DNA of 64,000 bases from Paenibacillus_V sp046244365 (GCF_046244365.1 NZ_CP176395.1:7688001-7752000), one strand, 5' to 3'; positions 24,875 through 34,354 are shown, counted from the first letter of the stretch. Notes: generated by a model not told the origin, from the sequence alone. Made by a program: numbers and translations.

Positions 24875-27800
24875 TCACACCTGGGGCGGCTCTGAAGTTG
24901 CTGCAGCAAAATCTCTAGAATGTTTTCCCCAAAAATATTCCTCTATAAAATGTCCATTGGAGAGATCGTGTTTATTTTCACCATCCCAATAATATCGACC
25001 TAGCGCTAGTGTCTTTTCATGCACTCTTCGTAGAATTTCCACAATCGATAATTCTCTTACAGTTTCATATGTTCCCCAAAGAATCTGGGAGTTCATCAAA
25101 TAGTCAAAATCAAATTGAGAGATCAGCCCAAATATATTCTCAATATTTTCATGATCAATCCCCGCGAATGCCTCATCTAGCGAGAACAAACGAGGGGAAT
25201 CGGGCGCCGCGTGTGCATATTTTGCAGCGGCTGCAGCAAATAGTGGGCTGTACATACAAATGCCTTTTTCTCCTCCACTCAAGGCCTCAAACACTTTAAT
25301 AGTAAATTCATCAAATTCTGCTTGCCCATCTTTTTTATATTCCAAAACAAATCGATACCACTTTCGATAATCTAGTAGTTCTTTCATTTTGACAGTTAAC
25401 GAAAAGCGCGTGTCCTCTTTCGCCATGGCTCGTGCTTGCTCGACCTTGGTTTTGAAATGCTCCGCGATCCGCTCAAGGTCATGGTTATTCAGCCATTTGG
25501 TGTTCTTCGAAAGAAGTTCGACTAGTTTATCCGTCGACAATTCTCCCTGTTCTTTCGCAGGAAGGGGTTTCCACTTAAGCCGCATTCGAACGGTGGTGTC
25601 GATGTTTGAGAGAAAATAATTAGCTTTCTCTTCCCATGCTTTCGCTTTTTCTATCAGCCCACGGATAGTCGAACCGATGTCATCGATTAACACTTTCTCA
25701 TACAATTCCCGTTCTTTTTCTTGGATGGCGAGCGCCGTCTCATCTCGGGTTGCTTGCAACTCTGCAAGTAACTGAATAGGTTTTATCTCAATATAACTAG
25801 GCATGAACGTGATGAACTGTCGACCGGTCCACTGTTGAAGCAGTTCCCATTCTCTCCCCTTACCCATACTTCTAATCTTTAACGTATGCCGAATTTGCTT
25901 CATGTCTTGGCCCATTAATTCACGTTCGGCATCGTAGATCGCTCGATCCAATGCCCCCTGTACATCACTGCCCTTTAACTCCTTATGCTTCAATTCCAAG
26001 TTGTGAACGGCCACACGCGTCATCCAATGAGGATCAGTAAAGCCAAAGCTTTTCTCCTCTTGAAATAACGATTCCCACGCTTGCTTGAGTTCTTCTAGTT
26101 CCAAGATGACCGAACCTTGAGTTTCAATTTGATTTTTAAGTCCTGTAATAGCCGACCGTAGATCAGCTCTACGTTGAATCCCTTTCTCTCTAGCCGCCTC
26201 GTTTTCCTTTTTCTTCAAGACAACTTCACCAATACGCACCAAGATATTCTGCTCGTCATCTTGAGTTGAGATTAGATTCAAAATCGTGTCCAGCTTAGCT
26301 GTTTTAGTCTTAATATCTCGGTATGCATCCACCTTATGCTCTTGAAGGGCATCTAGTTCATTCTCTAGATCGTAGATCCTATTTGAAGTATCATACGCTT
26401 TTTCCGTGAGTATTTTTCGGTGCGATATGAGATGAAAAAAGGTGCCGAGTTGCTTGCTGTACTCGCTAAGCTCGTCGAGAGCATTCTGATAGGCAGCCGA
26501 TGTTCGTTCAATACGGTGGTAGGGTGCAGACTTTGACAGAAACTCATTGATGATCGGTAGGTTTTTTTTCTTCAAGGATTGAAGATTCGCCTCTTGTTGC
26601 TCTACTTGATCATTAGCCATTATTTCTTCCGTGTCCAATTTGCTGCGCTGCTTTTCCACCTTTTTCATAGGCTCAAGAGAAGGAAAATTTAATAAATCGG
26701 CATTTAATCGGCGCATTTGATTTTGAAGAAACGATACACGGTCTCCTGCCTCTTCAACACGCTTTTGTGAAGATTGAATTTCGGCTTGCAAACTCAAAAT
26801 ACGCTTTGCTCGAATGACTTCTCTCGCAGTTTTTCCGATGAGCCGGTCCTCTTGAATCGGAGCACTGCCGTGAATAAAACCATTTTGAAACTCTCCAGTA
26901 TGCAAAATGAAGGAATCATCAGATCTCGAAATGGATATTCCTTGAAGCAAGCTCTCAATTCTGGATTGTGACAAGGCCTCATTCGGTATAGCTACTAAAT
27001 ACTGCGTTAAATTTCGAGTCTTGATCTGCTGTGTTCGGACGATGGGAAGCATCTCAAAAACGCGATCCTCATCTTCTTCTGAAACCAAAAGGGCCGTTAG
27101 AAGACCTGATTTTAAAATGGCTGCCTCGATGTTTGACCGAGTTTGTTCGTCCACTTCAGGTCGAAAATCAACAGCTTCATAAAAGCTTCTAAACAGAATG
27201 CCTTTTTCCCGCAGGGCGTTGCGACGGGATTGTTCGTCTCCAGAATAAGCAGGTTCAATTTCAGGTTGGTTTTGAAGTTCCTCGATTAGCTTTCTCCAAA
27301 TCGCTTGCTGACTGTTCTCATGCTTAATCGCAAACCGATGCCCTTCAATTTCTTGGACGATCGGTTTTTCTAGCATTTGCTTCTGCTCGCTACACCTGAA
27401 CTCTATTTCACGCGATGCCTCCTCGATCTCCTCATAAAGAAACGATACAAAAAAACCAATTAATTGTTGTTTGGATTTCTCTTCAAACACAAAGACTTGT
27501 GCATGAGTTTGCCATATTTCCAAATCTCTACCCAGATTCTCACGAACGTGTTCGGCAGTTTTTTGCAGTTCCATTCTCTTTTGCTTTACGGCTTCTAACT
27601 GCTGTTCTGCGCGATCTACTGCCTCTTCCGCATCCTTTTCGCGCAGTCTGCAAGTCTCAACCTCTCGGACTAAGTTTCGAATTGTAGAAAGGACTTTTTG
27701 GTAAGCTTGTAACTCTTCTTCCCAGTTTCTTCGAAAAATGACCAATTCTCCGTCTGAGTTCTTTTCCAAATGCGATAAGAACTGGTCGTGCGCCGAAAAA

Positions 27801-29023
27801 AACGTTTGTTTGGCAAGTTCCGTTAACTCATCGGCAATTTCGGTAATATCGTTCTTTGTCTTTTCTTTCTCGTAGGCATTTTGTTTTTGATCACGAATTA
27901 CCGAGTCGAGCTTCATACTTTTGGTATTGTATTGATCCTCCAGCGTCTTAATGTTTTTTTCAACTTGTTCAAATTCCTCTTCATATTGGGCCTGTTGCTT
28001 CCGAAGGCCAAACACTTTGTGCCCTCTAAGGTGTTCCTCTTCCACATCCAGTGCTTGCTTTTCAGTTTCAAGACGTGCCAGAAGTTCTAGTAAATCTGCA
28101 TGTTCATCTTCGTTTTTCTCGAATTGCTTTTGATCATTCTCAAGCGTTTGAATCGATCGATGAAGTTGCTTTTCGACCACTATATTTTCTTTTGAAATCT
28201 CATACAACCGATGTTCATTATAGGTTTGATAGGCCGACTGAAGTGCCTGGAGGTATCGAAGTGAATGCTCCAGTCTTTTGAGCTTCTCTTGATGAGCATC
28301 AATCGTTCCGATCGTCTGGATCATCGGCGACAAATCCTCATCTGCAAGTTCAGGTAGCGAATCCGATAATAGATTGGATACATCAGTTGGTTTAGTATCT
28401 CGAGAAAGTTTCGGACTCCGTAGTTGAATCAAAATATGAATCAACTCTTTAAACGTTTTGACGGAATCAAAACCGAACAAATATTGATTTACCATTTCGG
28501 TATAACGTGCTTGGCTCGCTGTAAATTCTCCGCCCCGTCCAATTTCTTCCTCCGCCTGTCTTTTTGTGAGCGGGAATTTTTTAATCTCCCCTCTGACATT
28601 TTCTTCAGAGTATAAGAAGAAATCGTGCCCGACCCGCCTGCCGTCATTAATTACAAAATACCAATAATCGATAGACCGTTCTTTGCGTTTACCATTCATC
28701 CCAATTCCAATCGTCAAATACGAGTCGCCTTTTTTAAATTCAAAATACAGGTATCCCGTTGCTTCCTCTTTTTGAGAGATATTTTTTTCACCAAGCAATA
28801 AATCAACCATTAATCGACTTTTTCCGCCAAACGGATCCAGACGACTTGGACTTTTATCTCCGTCTAGCAATATAGGGACCGCCATCGTTGTCGTTACAGA
28901 TTTCCCACTACCATTTGCGCCACGAACAAACAATTTCCCATCAGCGAACTCAAATACTGAATCCGTGTGATACCAGAAATTAAAGAGTCCCAAACGATTG
29001 GGCTGGTAACGATGGACAGCCAT
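24875..29023 (-). CDS. jetC: JetC-like SMC ATPase (Wadjet type III, TIGR02680 family)
   Basis: A 1382-residue SMC-like motor. Walker A GANGSGKS is at 35-42 inside VRGANGSGKSVTTTM. Long coiled coils follow (roughly 250-450 and 700-1000), with a hinge-like middle. The C-terminal head has the signature ALSGGEKG (from 1247) and Walker B LFSLDEAF (1279-1286). In Wadjet systems JetC with JetA and JetB forms a MukBEF-like condensin that extrudes DNA loops and recognises small circular DNA. The ATG overlaps the jetB stop by one base (TAATG), with AAGGAGG upstream. Both ATPase motifs are intact. Confidence 0.9.
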   Translation of the reverse strand: MAVHRYQPNRLGLFNFWYHTDSVFEFADGKLFVRGANGSGKSVTTTMAVPILLDGDKSPSRLDPFGGKSRLMVDLLLGEKNISQKEEATGYLYFEFKKGDSYLTIGIGMNGKRKERSIDYWYFVINDGRRVGHDFFLYSEENVRGEIKKFPLTKRQAEEEIGRGGEFTASQARYTEMVNQYLFGFDSVKTFKELIHILIQLRSPKLSRDTKPTDVSNLLSDSLPELADEDLSPMIQTIGTIDAHQEKLKRLEHSLRYLQALQSAYQTYNEHRLYEISKENIVVEKQLHRSIQTLENDQKQFEKNEDEHADLLELLARLETEKQALDVEEEHLRGHKVFGLRKQQAQYEEEFEQVEKNIKTLEDQYNTKSMKLDSVIRDQKQNAYEKEKTKNDITEIADELTELAKQTFFSAHDQFLSHLEKNSDGELVIFRRNWEEELQAYQKVLSTIRNLVREVETCRLREKDAEEAVDRAEQQLEAVKQKRMELQKTAEHVRENLGRDLEIWQTHAQVFVFEEKSKQQLIGFFVSFLYEEIEEASREIEFRCSEQKQMLEKPIVQEIEGHRFAIKHENSQQAIWRKLIEELQNQPEIEPAYSGDEQSRRNALREKGILFRSFYEAVDFRPEVDEQTRSNIEAAILKSGLLTALLVSEEDEDRVFEMLPIVRTQQIKTRNLTQYLVAIPNEALSQSRIESLLQGISISRSDDSFILHTGEFQNGFIHGSAPIQEDRLIGKTAREVIRAKRILSLQAEIQSSQKRVEEAGDRVSFLQNQMRRLNADLLNFPSLEPMKKVEKQRSKLDTEEIMANDQVEQQEANLQSLKKKNLPIINEFLSKSAPYHRIERTSAAYQNALDELSEYSKQLGTFFHLISHRKILTEKAYDTSNRIYDLENELDALQEHKVDAYRDIKTKTAKLDTILNLISTQDDEQNILVRIGEVVLKKKENEAAREKGIQRRADLRSAITGLKNQIETQGSVILELEELKQAWESLFQEEKSFGFTDPHWMTRVAVHNLELKHKELKGSDVQGALDRAIYDAERELMGQDMKQIRHTLKIRSMGKGREWELLQQWTGRQFITFMPSYIEIKPIQLLAELQATRDETALAIQEKERELYEKVLIDDIGSTIRGLIEKAKAWEEKANYFLSNIDTTVRMRLKWKPLPAKEQGELSTDKLVELLSKNTKWLNNHDLERIAEHFKTKVEQARAMAKEDTRFSLTVKMKELLDYRKWYRFVLEYKKDGQAEFDEFTIKVFEALSGGEKGICMYSPLFAAAAAKYAHAAPDSPRLFSLDEAFAGIDHENIENIFGLISQFDFDYLMNSQILWGTYETVRELSIVEILRRVHEKTLALGRYYWDGENKHDLSNGHFIEEYFWGKHSRDFAAATSEPPQV

Positions 29024-30177
29024 TATTTCTCCGCCTCCTTCAGATATTCGCCTGTAATTCGACCCGCTAGATCATAACAATACAATTGTTTGTCTCCAAT
29101 CAATTTGACGATTGAAAATTGTTCAAGTATTTCAAGCACCATCTTCCACGCTGCTTCTGATGATTTTATTTGTGTGAAGTCTTTGTTCCATCCAAAAAGA
29201 AATTTTTCTTTCACCGTAAGAAATATTTGAAATGCTTCGCGCTCATGCATTCGAATTCGGCCGTATAAATCAGGGATGATTTCGCCGCTCCTAACCTGAT
29301 CAAATACCTCTGTTGCCCACTGAATGGCGGCATTCATTGTTTGGTTATTGCGAACATCTGGGTAATACTGCCCATATTGATATTCACTATGAACGATCGC
29401 GCTCATGGACTTATACCGCTCAACATGCATAAAATCGAACTGGCTCTCAATTTCCGCTTGCCATGATTCGAATCCACATTCCAAGGCTTCACGCTCTTCT
29501 GGTGTAAGTTCTTCATGTCGAAGAGCAGATTCTAAAAACCAAGTTCTTATGATCCGTTGTTTTGGCGTCGTGACTTCTTCGATTTCTTTTTGGACCACAC
29601 TTTCAAACTCATCAATCGTTTGGAGCTTGGAAAGATCGCTAAAATACAGGGTCAAAACACGTCGAAACATCGACGTGGTCTGAAGCAATACTTCGTGATC
29701 GATTTGATCGCGAAAACCTTCAATTTGCTGATGAACTTCTTCGATTATGTATTGATCTCGGCAAAACTTAAGTGCCTCCACAAATGCCTTTCGCGTGCTT
29801 CTATCCTCCCAGCTAATGACTCCTGCTTCCTCAGGTGCATAGTTGAGTATTGCTTCACACGCATCTTGGAGAAGAAATTGTTGATCTTCACCTTTATCTT
29901 CAAAGTAAGCAAGCAAACATGCGAAGAATACATAACTTTGCTCCCTTTCGAACTCTAAAATGCCCATTGAAGGCCGTGAAATGAACGGAATTTTTTCGAG
30001 CTTTGCAAATGTACCGTCAACAATCAGATGATACCGAAATTGAGTACGAAAATATGCTTCCAAATCGCTTTCCTGTTTCTTAATAGCATAAAACATTTCA
30101 GGATCATCCACTTGACGTATCCAATAACGATCAAATAATGCTCGTACGCAATCTTGAAAAGGTATAATCTCTTTCAT
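29023..30177 (-). CDS. jetB: JetB-like protein (DUF2398, TIGR02678; MukE-like)
   Basis: A 384-residue soluble, winged-helix-rich protein of the DUF2398/TIGR02678 family, the type III Wadjet counterpart of MukE. Visible features: an N-terminal FQDCVRALFDRYWIRQVDDPEMFYAIKK, then EFEREQSYVFFACLLAYFE. The C-terminus (WKMVLEILEQFSIVKLIGD) has the look of a final winged helix. It should bridge JetA and the JetC heads. Its ATG overlaps the jetA stop (ATGA) and its stop overlaps jetC, so stoichiometric synthesis is built in. Confidence 0.85.
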   Translation of the reverse strand: MKEIIPFQDCVRALFDRYWIRQVDDPEMFYAIKKQESDLEAYFRTQFRYHLIVDGTFAKLEKIPFISRPSMGILEFEREQSYVFFACLLAYFEDKGEDQQFLLQDACEAILNYAPEEAGVISWEDRSTRKAFVEALKFCRDQYIIEEVHQQIEGFRDQIDHEVLLQTTSMFRRVLTLYFSDLSKLQTIDEFESVVQKEIEEVTTPKQRIIRTWFLESALRHEELTPEEREALECGFESWQAEIESQFDFMHVERYKSMSAIVHSEYQYGQYYPDVRNNQTMNAAIQWATEVFDQVRSGEIIPDLYGRIRMHEREAFQIFLTVKEKFLFGWNKDFTQIKSSEAAWKMVLEILEQFSIVKLIGDKQLYCYDLAGRITGEYLKEAEK

Positions 30178-31682
30178 ACGTTGCCAGCTCCGATTCGCTC
30201 AAATTCAAAGTTCCTCATCGTTAGTGTCCCGTCCTTAAAACGAACCTGTACCCAACGCTCTGAACGCTCTTTCATTTGGAATTTAGCACCACCATCGGTT
30301 CGTGCAATCTTTTTGCTCGAAGCACTCGCTTGTCCTATAAGATCAAGCAAAGTATTCCTAATAATCGGATGGAGGACGGGCAACTCTTCAATGATAATTT
30401 TCCCGTCAGCTGAGAGTTCGTCAAAATAACGACGGATAATCATTTGCCGCTCTTGGTGCTGCTTTAAAAGCTCATACTCTCGGAGTGGATTTTCATCGAG
30501 TGCATGTTTGATTTTCCCTTCCCGGCGCCCAGGCTTATTTTTGTTTATGGTAATCTCGTGTGGATCATACTCCCAAGCTGTATCATGATGGTCATCCGAG
30601 CGTTTTGGCATTGTATAAAGATGAAATGTTTGCTGCACCCCAAACACATATGCTGAAAGTCGATGGCACTCTTCAATCGTTCCTGCGCATGCAAATAGTC
30701 TAGCGAGTTGCAAACAATCGTTTTTGCGGCTTTTGAAATGGTTGTAGCGATCGGTTATTTGCTCGGCAATTTTAACGACACGAACAATCGTGTTCTTGGC
30801 CTGATCAATTAAGAAGCGAACACCTGGTTTTTTTCCATTGATCTCTATGAACCACCTTTTTAATCCTTGCCATTCTGAAAGCCGCGCTGATCGGGATTCT
30901 TCGGCACAAAAGTCACCAGTTAAATCCCTCTCTGCTTCTTTAGTTACGATGAATTCAACAATGCGTTGAATGGCATCATCCCGGATGTCATGGAGATATT
31001 GCCGGACTTTATCTTGTTTATCCATAATAACTAGGACAAAATTTTGAAGCATTTGAACAAATTTTTCTTTATAGGCTAAAAATGAGGCAGTTCGCATTAG
31101 TTCTTCATTGGAAGAAGAACGACTGATTTGGGCAAAAAAATTCGAAGATTCAGTTTGTAGCGATTTAAACCGATCCATGAGCTCTTTCCAAACAATCCGC
31201 AAGTCGAGAGTTTGCTTTTCTTCCCAATTTTTGAGCTTATCGAGTTCCTCCATCATACGGTTAGGAATATGCCGTTCAAACTCTATGCCTCGAATAGACA
31301 AAAGGCTATTTTGAAGCTCCGCAATCATACGTTCCAACTCAATCGTAATGTCTGTAATACTATATAGCGAGCGTCGATTTTTCAGTTCTTCGATGCGTTT
31401 TGCTTTTGAAGTATCTTGATGGCCAATTACATTCCCCCATTTTTCTAAGCTTTTCAGCGCATCATCAAGCTCCTTTTCCGTAAGATTCATAAATCTACCT
31501 TCAAATTCAGGCCGTTGTTTCATTTCAGCTAAAATTTCCGCAACTGTATACATGCTACCTTGAAACTCTAGTGCGGTTTTCTGGAACAAAAGACGACAAA
31601 TCGGCCGATATATGTCCGCCTTACCTTCGGATAAATATTTAGTTTGTTCAATTTTATCAAAGAGGGAATACAACTTATTCAT
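30174..31682 (-). CDS. jetA: JetA-like protein (DUF2397, TIGR02677; kleisin/MukF-like)
   Basis: A 502-residue protein of the DUF2397/TIGR02677 family, the kleisin-like subunit of type III Wadjet condensins. The N-terminal winged helix is visible (YRPICRLLFQKTALEFQG, then MYTVAEILAEMKQ), followed by long helical segments and a C-terminal region ending in VRFKDGTLTMRNFEFERIG. It is the first gene of the four-gene operon. The ATG lies directly after GAAAGGG, a tight spacing. The promoter should be in the ~200 bases upstream, where a TATAAA and a GACACGTGTC palindrome (31819-31828) are the only notable elements. Confidence 0.87.
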   Translation of the reverse strand: MNKLYSLFDKIEQTKYLSEGKADIYRPICRLLFQKTALEFQGSMYTVAEILAEMKQRPEFEGRFMNLTEKELDDALKSLEKWGNVIGHQDTSKAKRIEELKNRRSLYSITDITIELERMIAELQNSLLSIRGIEFERHIPNRMMEELDKLKNWEEKQTLDLRIVWKELMDRFKSLQTESSNFFAQISRSSSNEELMRTASFLAYKEKFVQMLQNFVLVIMDKQDKVRQYLHDIRDDAIQRIVEFIVTKEAERDLTGDFCAEESRSARLSEWQGLKRWFIEINGKKPGVRFLIDQAKNTIVRVVKIAEQITDRYNHFKSRKNDCLQLARLFACAGTIEECHRLSAYVFGVQQTFHLYTMPKRSDDHHDTAWEYDPHEITINKNKPGRREGKIKHALDENPLREYELLKQHQERQMIIRRYFDELSADGKIIIEELPVLHPIIRNTLLDLIGQASASSKKIARTDGGAKFQMKERSERWVQVRFKDGTLTMRNFEFERIGAGNV

Positions 31683-31930
31683 CCCTTTCTTTAATTAAAT
31701 CTGGTACATTGGTACAGTCTTTAGTCATAGGAGATTGATTAGCATCGTTCACATGTCCTATTTAGAAACGGGGATTTATTGGTAGAATTTTATACATTAT
31801 TTATATTCGCCAAAATATGACACGTGTCCTTCTTCCATGATAGTCATATTGACCGTCACAACTGTGCAAAAAGCCAATCAGAAATCGCTCCACCAAATAA
31901 AAAACTCAAGCTGTTATGAGCTCGAGTTAA
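31683..31930. other. Leader/promoter region of the Wadjet-like operon
   Basis: AT-rich region carrying the presumed promoter of jetA. I see a TATAAA-type -10 about 110 bases before the jetA start, and the 10-bp palindrome GACACGTGTC at 31819-31828. No gene or regulator is present; no dedicated BrxR/WYL-type regulator is adjacent. Confidence 0.35.
31903..31929 (-). terminator. Terminator after rlmD remnant B
   Basis: AACTCAAGCT and AGCTCGAGTT (one G-T pair) with a 6-nt loop, followed on the minus strand by TTTTTTATTT. It directly follows the rlmD-like remnant, as a terminator follows the intact rlmD. Confidence 0.8.
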
Positions 31931-32080
31931 TCAGAATAGATAAATGCGACTACTATAATAATTCCTCACCAACAACACACAGCAATCCACATGTACCGTA
32001 TGCGGAAACATTTCTACCTCCACTAGCTGAACTTCGACGGTGCGGCTCCTCAAACATTCACAAATCCTTTTCCAACGTTC
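31931..32080 (-). repeat. rlmD 3'-end remnant B
   Basis: About 110-150 bases homologous to the end of rlmD. The minus strand reads TVEVQLVEVEMFPHTVHVDC then CVLLVRNYYSS and a stop, against TVEVQPVDMFPWTVHVECC then SLLVRKD in the intact gene. Homology continues upstream in another frame (ACGTTGG near 32075), so the fragment carries indels. It lies between the rtcB-like gene and the Wadjet-like operon. Confidence 0.75.
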
Positions 32081-32122
32081 CCGCCCCCCCTTCCTAAACA
32101 CTTAGTTGAATTTACTCCCCCC

Positions 32123-33349
32123 TCAATCCTTATAAGGATCAAACTCATCCGCTCCCGCCATACAGACACCGATTGGTTTCAGAACGTGCATTACCTCGAT
32201 TGTTTCGGCATGGGCATCCAGTACTTCTTGAAGCTTCCGGTAAACGAACGGGCTCTCGTCGGTGCCTGCGCCGCGGAGCTCGACGCCGAAGTCGCGGACG
32301 GCGTTCAGCATTTGCTCCGTGGAGATTTGCCCGCCGGTACGAGCGCGGGTTTTCCAGTTCATTTTGCCTGCCGCTTGCGTCCGGCTCATGATGCGGCCCG
32401 CTCCGTGAACGGTGCTGTAGAAAGCATCGCGGTTCTCCGCGGTATCCTTTCCCCTCACGATAACGGAAATGTCGCCCATGCTGCCGCCGATAAAGCCGAT
32501 CTGTCCCGGTGCAGACGGGGTTGCCCCCTTACGGACTACCACGACTTCTTTCCCGTTATGGGTCTCTTTCCAAGCATAGTTATGATGGTTATGCACCTCA
32601 AAGTCCGCTTCCGTTCCCAGTATCGACAGCACTTCTCGAATCACATAATCCCGTCCGGCATAGGCGTAGCGTCCTGCCAGCTTCATCGCACGGTAATACA
32701 TATCGCCGAGCTCGCTGCTCAAGTCCAGCAGTATAGGAGCCTGATCCATCTTCTCGCCGGGGGCGTTAGCCAGAAACTCTCTGCCGGCAGCAAGGTTGAT
32801 AAAACCGCTCGCGGTTTTATGCCCGAAGCCACGGCTGCCAAAATGATTCCCGACCCACACGCGGCCGGTTCCCGCTTCTTCAAAGATATCGACGAAATGG
32901 TTCCCGCTGCCGACCGTGCCGAGTTGATCGCGGGCCAGCGTTTTCAGCTTATCGTGCACTTGGTTGCCGAGCGCCTTGTATACGTCCCAATCCGGATCGT
33001 CGAACAGGTCATGATCAATTTTCTCGCTATTGACGCGCCCCACTCCGAATGAGATTTTACGTGCGATGTCGTCCATGATTTTTGCCAGTCTAGGCTTTAC
33101 GTCTTCCACGTGCAGATGGGTTCGCACGGCCTTATTCCCGCACGCAATATCGTACCCCACGCCCGATGGCGAGATTTGCCCGTCGTATACGACGACACCG
33201 CCGATCGGCTGGCTGTAGCCTTTGTGATGATCCGCCATGAGCAGTGTTTGCACGACGTTGCCGGTCTCCGCACACATTTTCGCTTGAGCAAGCGCCCCCT
33301 CGTCGGGCTTCCCCCAGACACGTACGCCGTTAATCGTTTGATATGCCAT
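32123..33349 (-). CDS. RtcB-family RNA ligase
   Basis: A 408-residue RtcB-like GTP-dependent RNA ligase that joins 2',3'-cyclic-phosphate and 5'-OH ends. Metal-binding motifs are present: MADHHKGY, SGVGYDIACGNKAVRT (the D-x-x-C Mn site), VGSGNHFVDI, WVGNHFGSRGFGH, and VHGAGRIMSRTQA with the guanylylated-His region near the end. The start at 33349 has GGGAG 8 nt upstream; an ATG three codons earlier overlaps the ribosome site. No archease or RtcA partner is adjacent. In this setting it could repair tRNAs cut during phage attack, but that is inference. Confidence 0.88.
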   Translation of the reverse strand: MAYQTINGVRVWGKPDEGALAQAKMCAETGNVVQTLLMADHHKGYSQPIGGVVVYDGQISPSGVGYDIACGNKAVRTHLHVEDVKPRLAKIMDDIARKISFGVGRVNSEKIDHDLFDDPDWDVYKALGNQVHDKLKTLARDQLGTVGSGNHFVDIFEEAGTGRVWVGNHFGSRGFGHKTASGFINLAAGREFLANAPGEKMDQAPILLDLSSELGDMYYRAMKLAGRYAYAGRDYVIREVLSILGTEADFEVHNHHNYAWKETHNGKEVVVVRKGATPSAPGQIGFIGGSMGDISVIVRGKDTAENRDAFYSTVHGAGRIMSRTQAAGKMNWKTRARTGGQISTEQMLNAVRDFGVELRGAGTDESPFVYRKLQEVLDAHAETIEVMHVLKPIGVCMAGADEFDPYKD

Positions 33350-33475
33350 ATGATCCATCTCCCTTAAAAATGATTACGGCTATAGCCGTTAATTTTCACC
33401 AAATGTTTTTTTGTGATCAGGCATTGCGTATGCTACCCTATAGGAAAATATATACAATAATAAGGAGGCGGTAAC

Positions 33476-33805
33476 TTGAAAAAGATGTACTTGCTCTTGG
33501 GTGTAGTCGGTACGGTCTTTCCCTATTATTTCTTGATCCAGTTCCTGAGCGAGCATGGACTACAACTCAACCTATTCGTCGATTTCTTATTCGCAAATGC
33601 GATCTCTACTTTTTTCACCGTCGATTTCTTTATTTCGTGTATCGTGTTCGTGTTGTTCATGTTCAACGAATCCCGTAAATATAACATGAGGAAAGAAAAA
33701 TGGATTTGTCTTGCGGCACTACTCACAGTCGGGCTGTCTCTGGCGCTTCCGTTATTTTTGTTTTTCAGACATTCTTATGTGAATAAATCTGTTCATAGGG
33801 CCTGA
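33476..33805 (+). CDS. Small membrane protein, DUF2834-like
   Basis: A 109-residue protein with three predicted membrane helices (LLGVVGTVFPYYFLIQFL, FFTVDFFISCIVFVLFM, WICLAALLTVGLSLALPLFLF) and a loop between the second and third with ESRKYNMRKE. The pattern fits DUF2834. The start is TTG, 7 nt after a perfect AAGGAGG. Function unknown; single gene. Confidence 0.8.
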   Translation: MKKMYLLLGVVGTVFPYYFLIQFLSEHGLQLNLFVDFLFANAISTFFTVDFFISCIVFVLFMFNESRKYNMRKEKWICLAALLTVGLSLALPLFLFFRHSYVNKSVHRA

Positions 33806-34200
33806 TACACCGCAAAATTCGTCTCCTCTGATGCTTTCTCAACATTCAAAGGTCTACTTCAAGCCTACAGGCGGGTCGGGCGGTTTCAATATTTTTCGTA
33901 TAACCAAGCTCGAGAGCGGCTATCAAGTCCAGCACAACTCGGTGAAAAACCAGTACCCGACATTCGACGCTCTCTATGAGCAAGGCGGGCAGATCGGGTA
34001 TCTCCAGCCAACGCTGTCCGGAGCAGGATTCAGCAAGGCCGACACCGAACGGGTTGAGGCGGAACTGAAGACGCTCGGCAAATCCGTCGGACGACTGTTT
34101 GACGGGTGCAAAAAAGGGTTTCGTGAGCTAGGCCTCGATGTTGCCTTGGACCATACGTCAGGCAATATGGAAGGAAAAAGTAAGATCTTTGGCCCGCCGG
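33800..34200 (+). pseudogene. YheC/YheD-family pseudogene, copy 2
   Basis: A second fragment of the ATP-grasp YheC/YheD type. It holds the part missing from copy 1 (VYFKPTGGSGGFNIFRI, SGYQVQHNSVKNQYPTFDALY), then jumps by deletion to TLSGAGFSKAD and KKGFRELGLDVALD. After a second deletion it joins GNMEGKSK and the same downstream AAGATCTTTGGCCCGCCGGC tail as copy 1. Same orientation as copy 1 at 20.2 kb; the two bracket 13.2 kb that includes the Wadjet-like operon. Confidence 0.85.
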
Positions 34201-34354
34201 CACTTTCGTGTCGGCTTTCTGTGTTTATTTTCGCTTATTTCGGAGCCGGTGAACATGGCAAAAGTATGACGATTACAACGAAACTTTCCTTTCCGATCCA
34301 GTCCGTCCCCTGCTACAATGAAAAGAAGGTTGTTTGACGAACGGGGGAATTCCG

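Noticed and set aside
31819..31828. GACACGTGTC palindrome upstream of jetA
   Set aside because: Only 10 bp and no regulator nearby; noted in the leader entry but not strong enough for an operator call.
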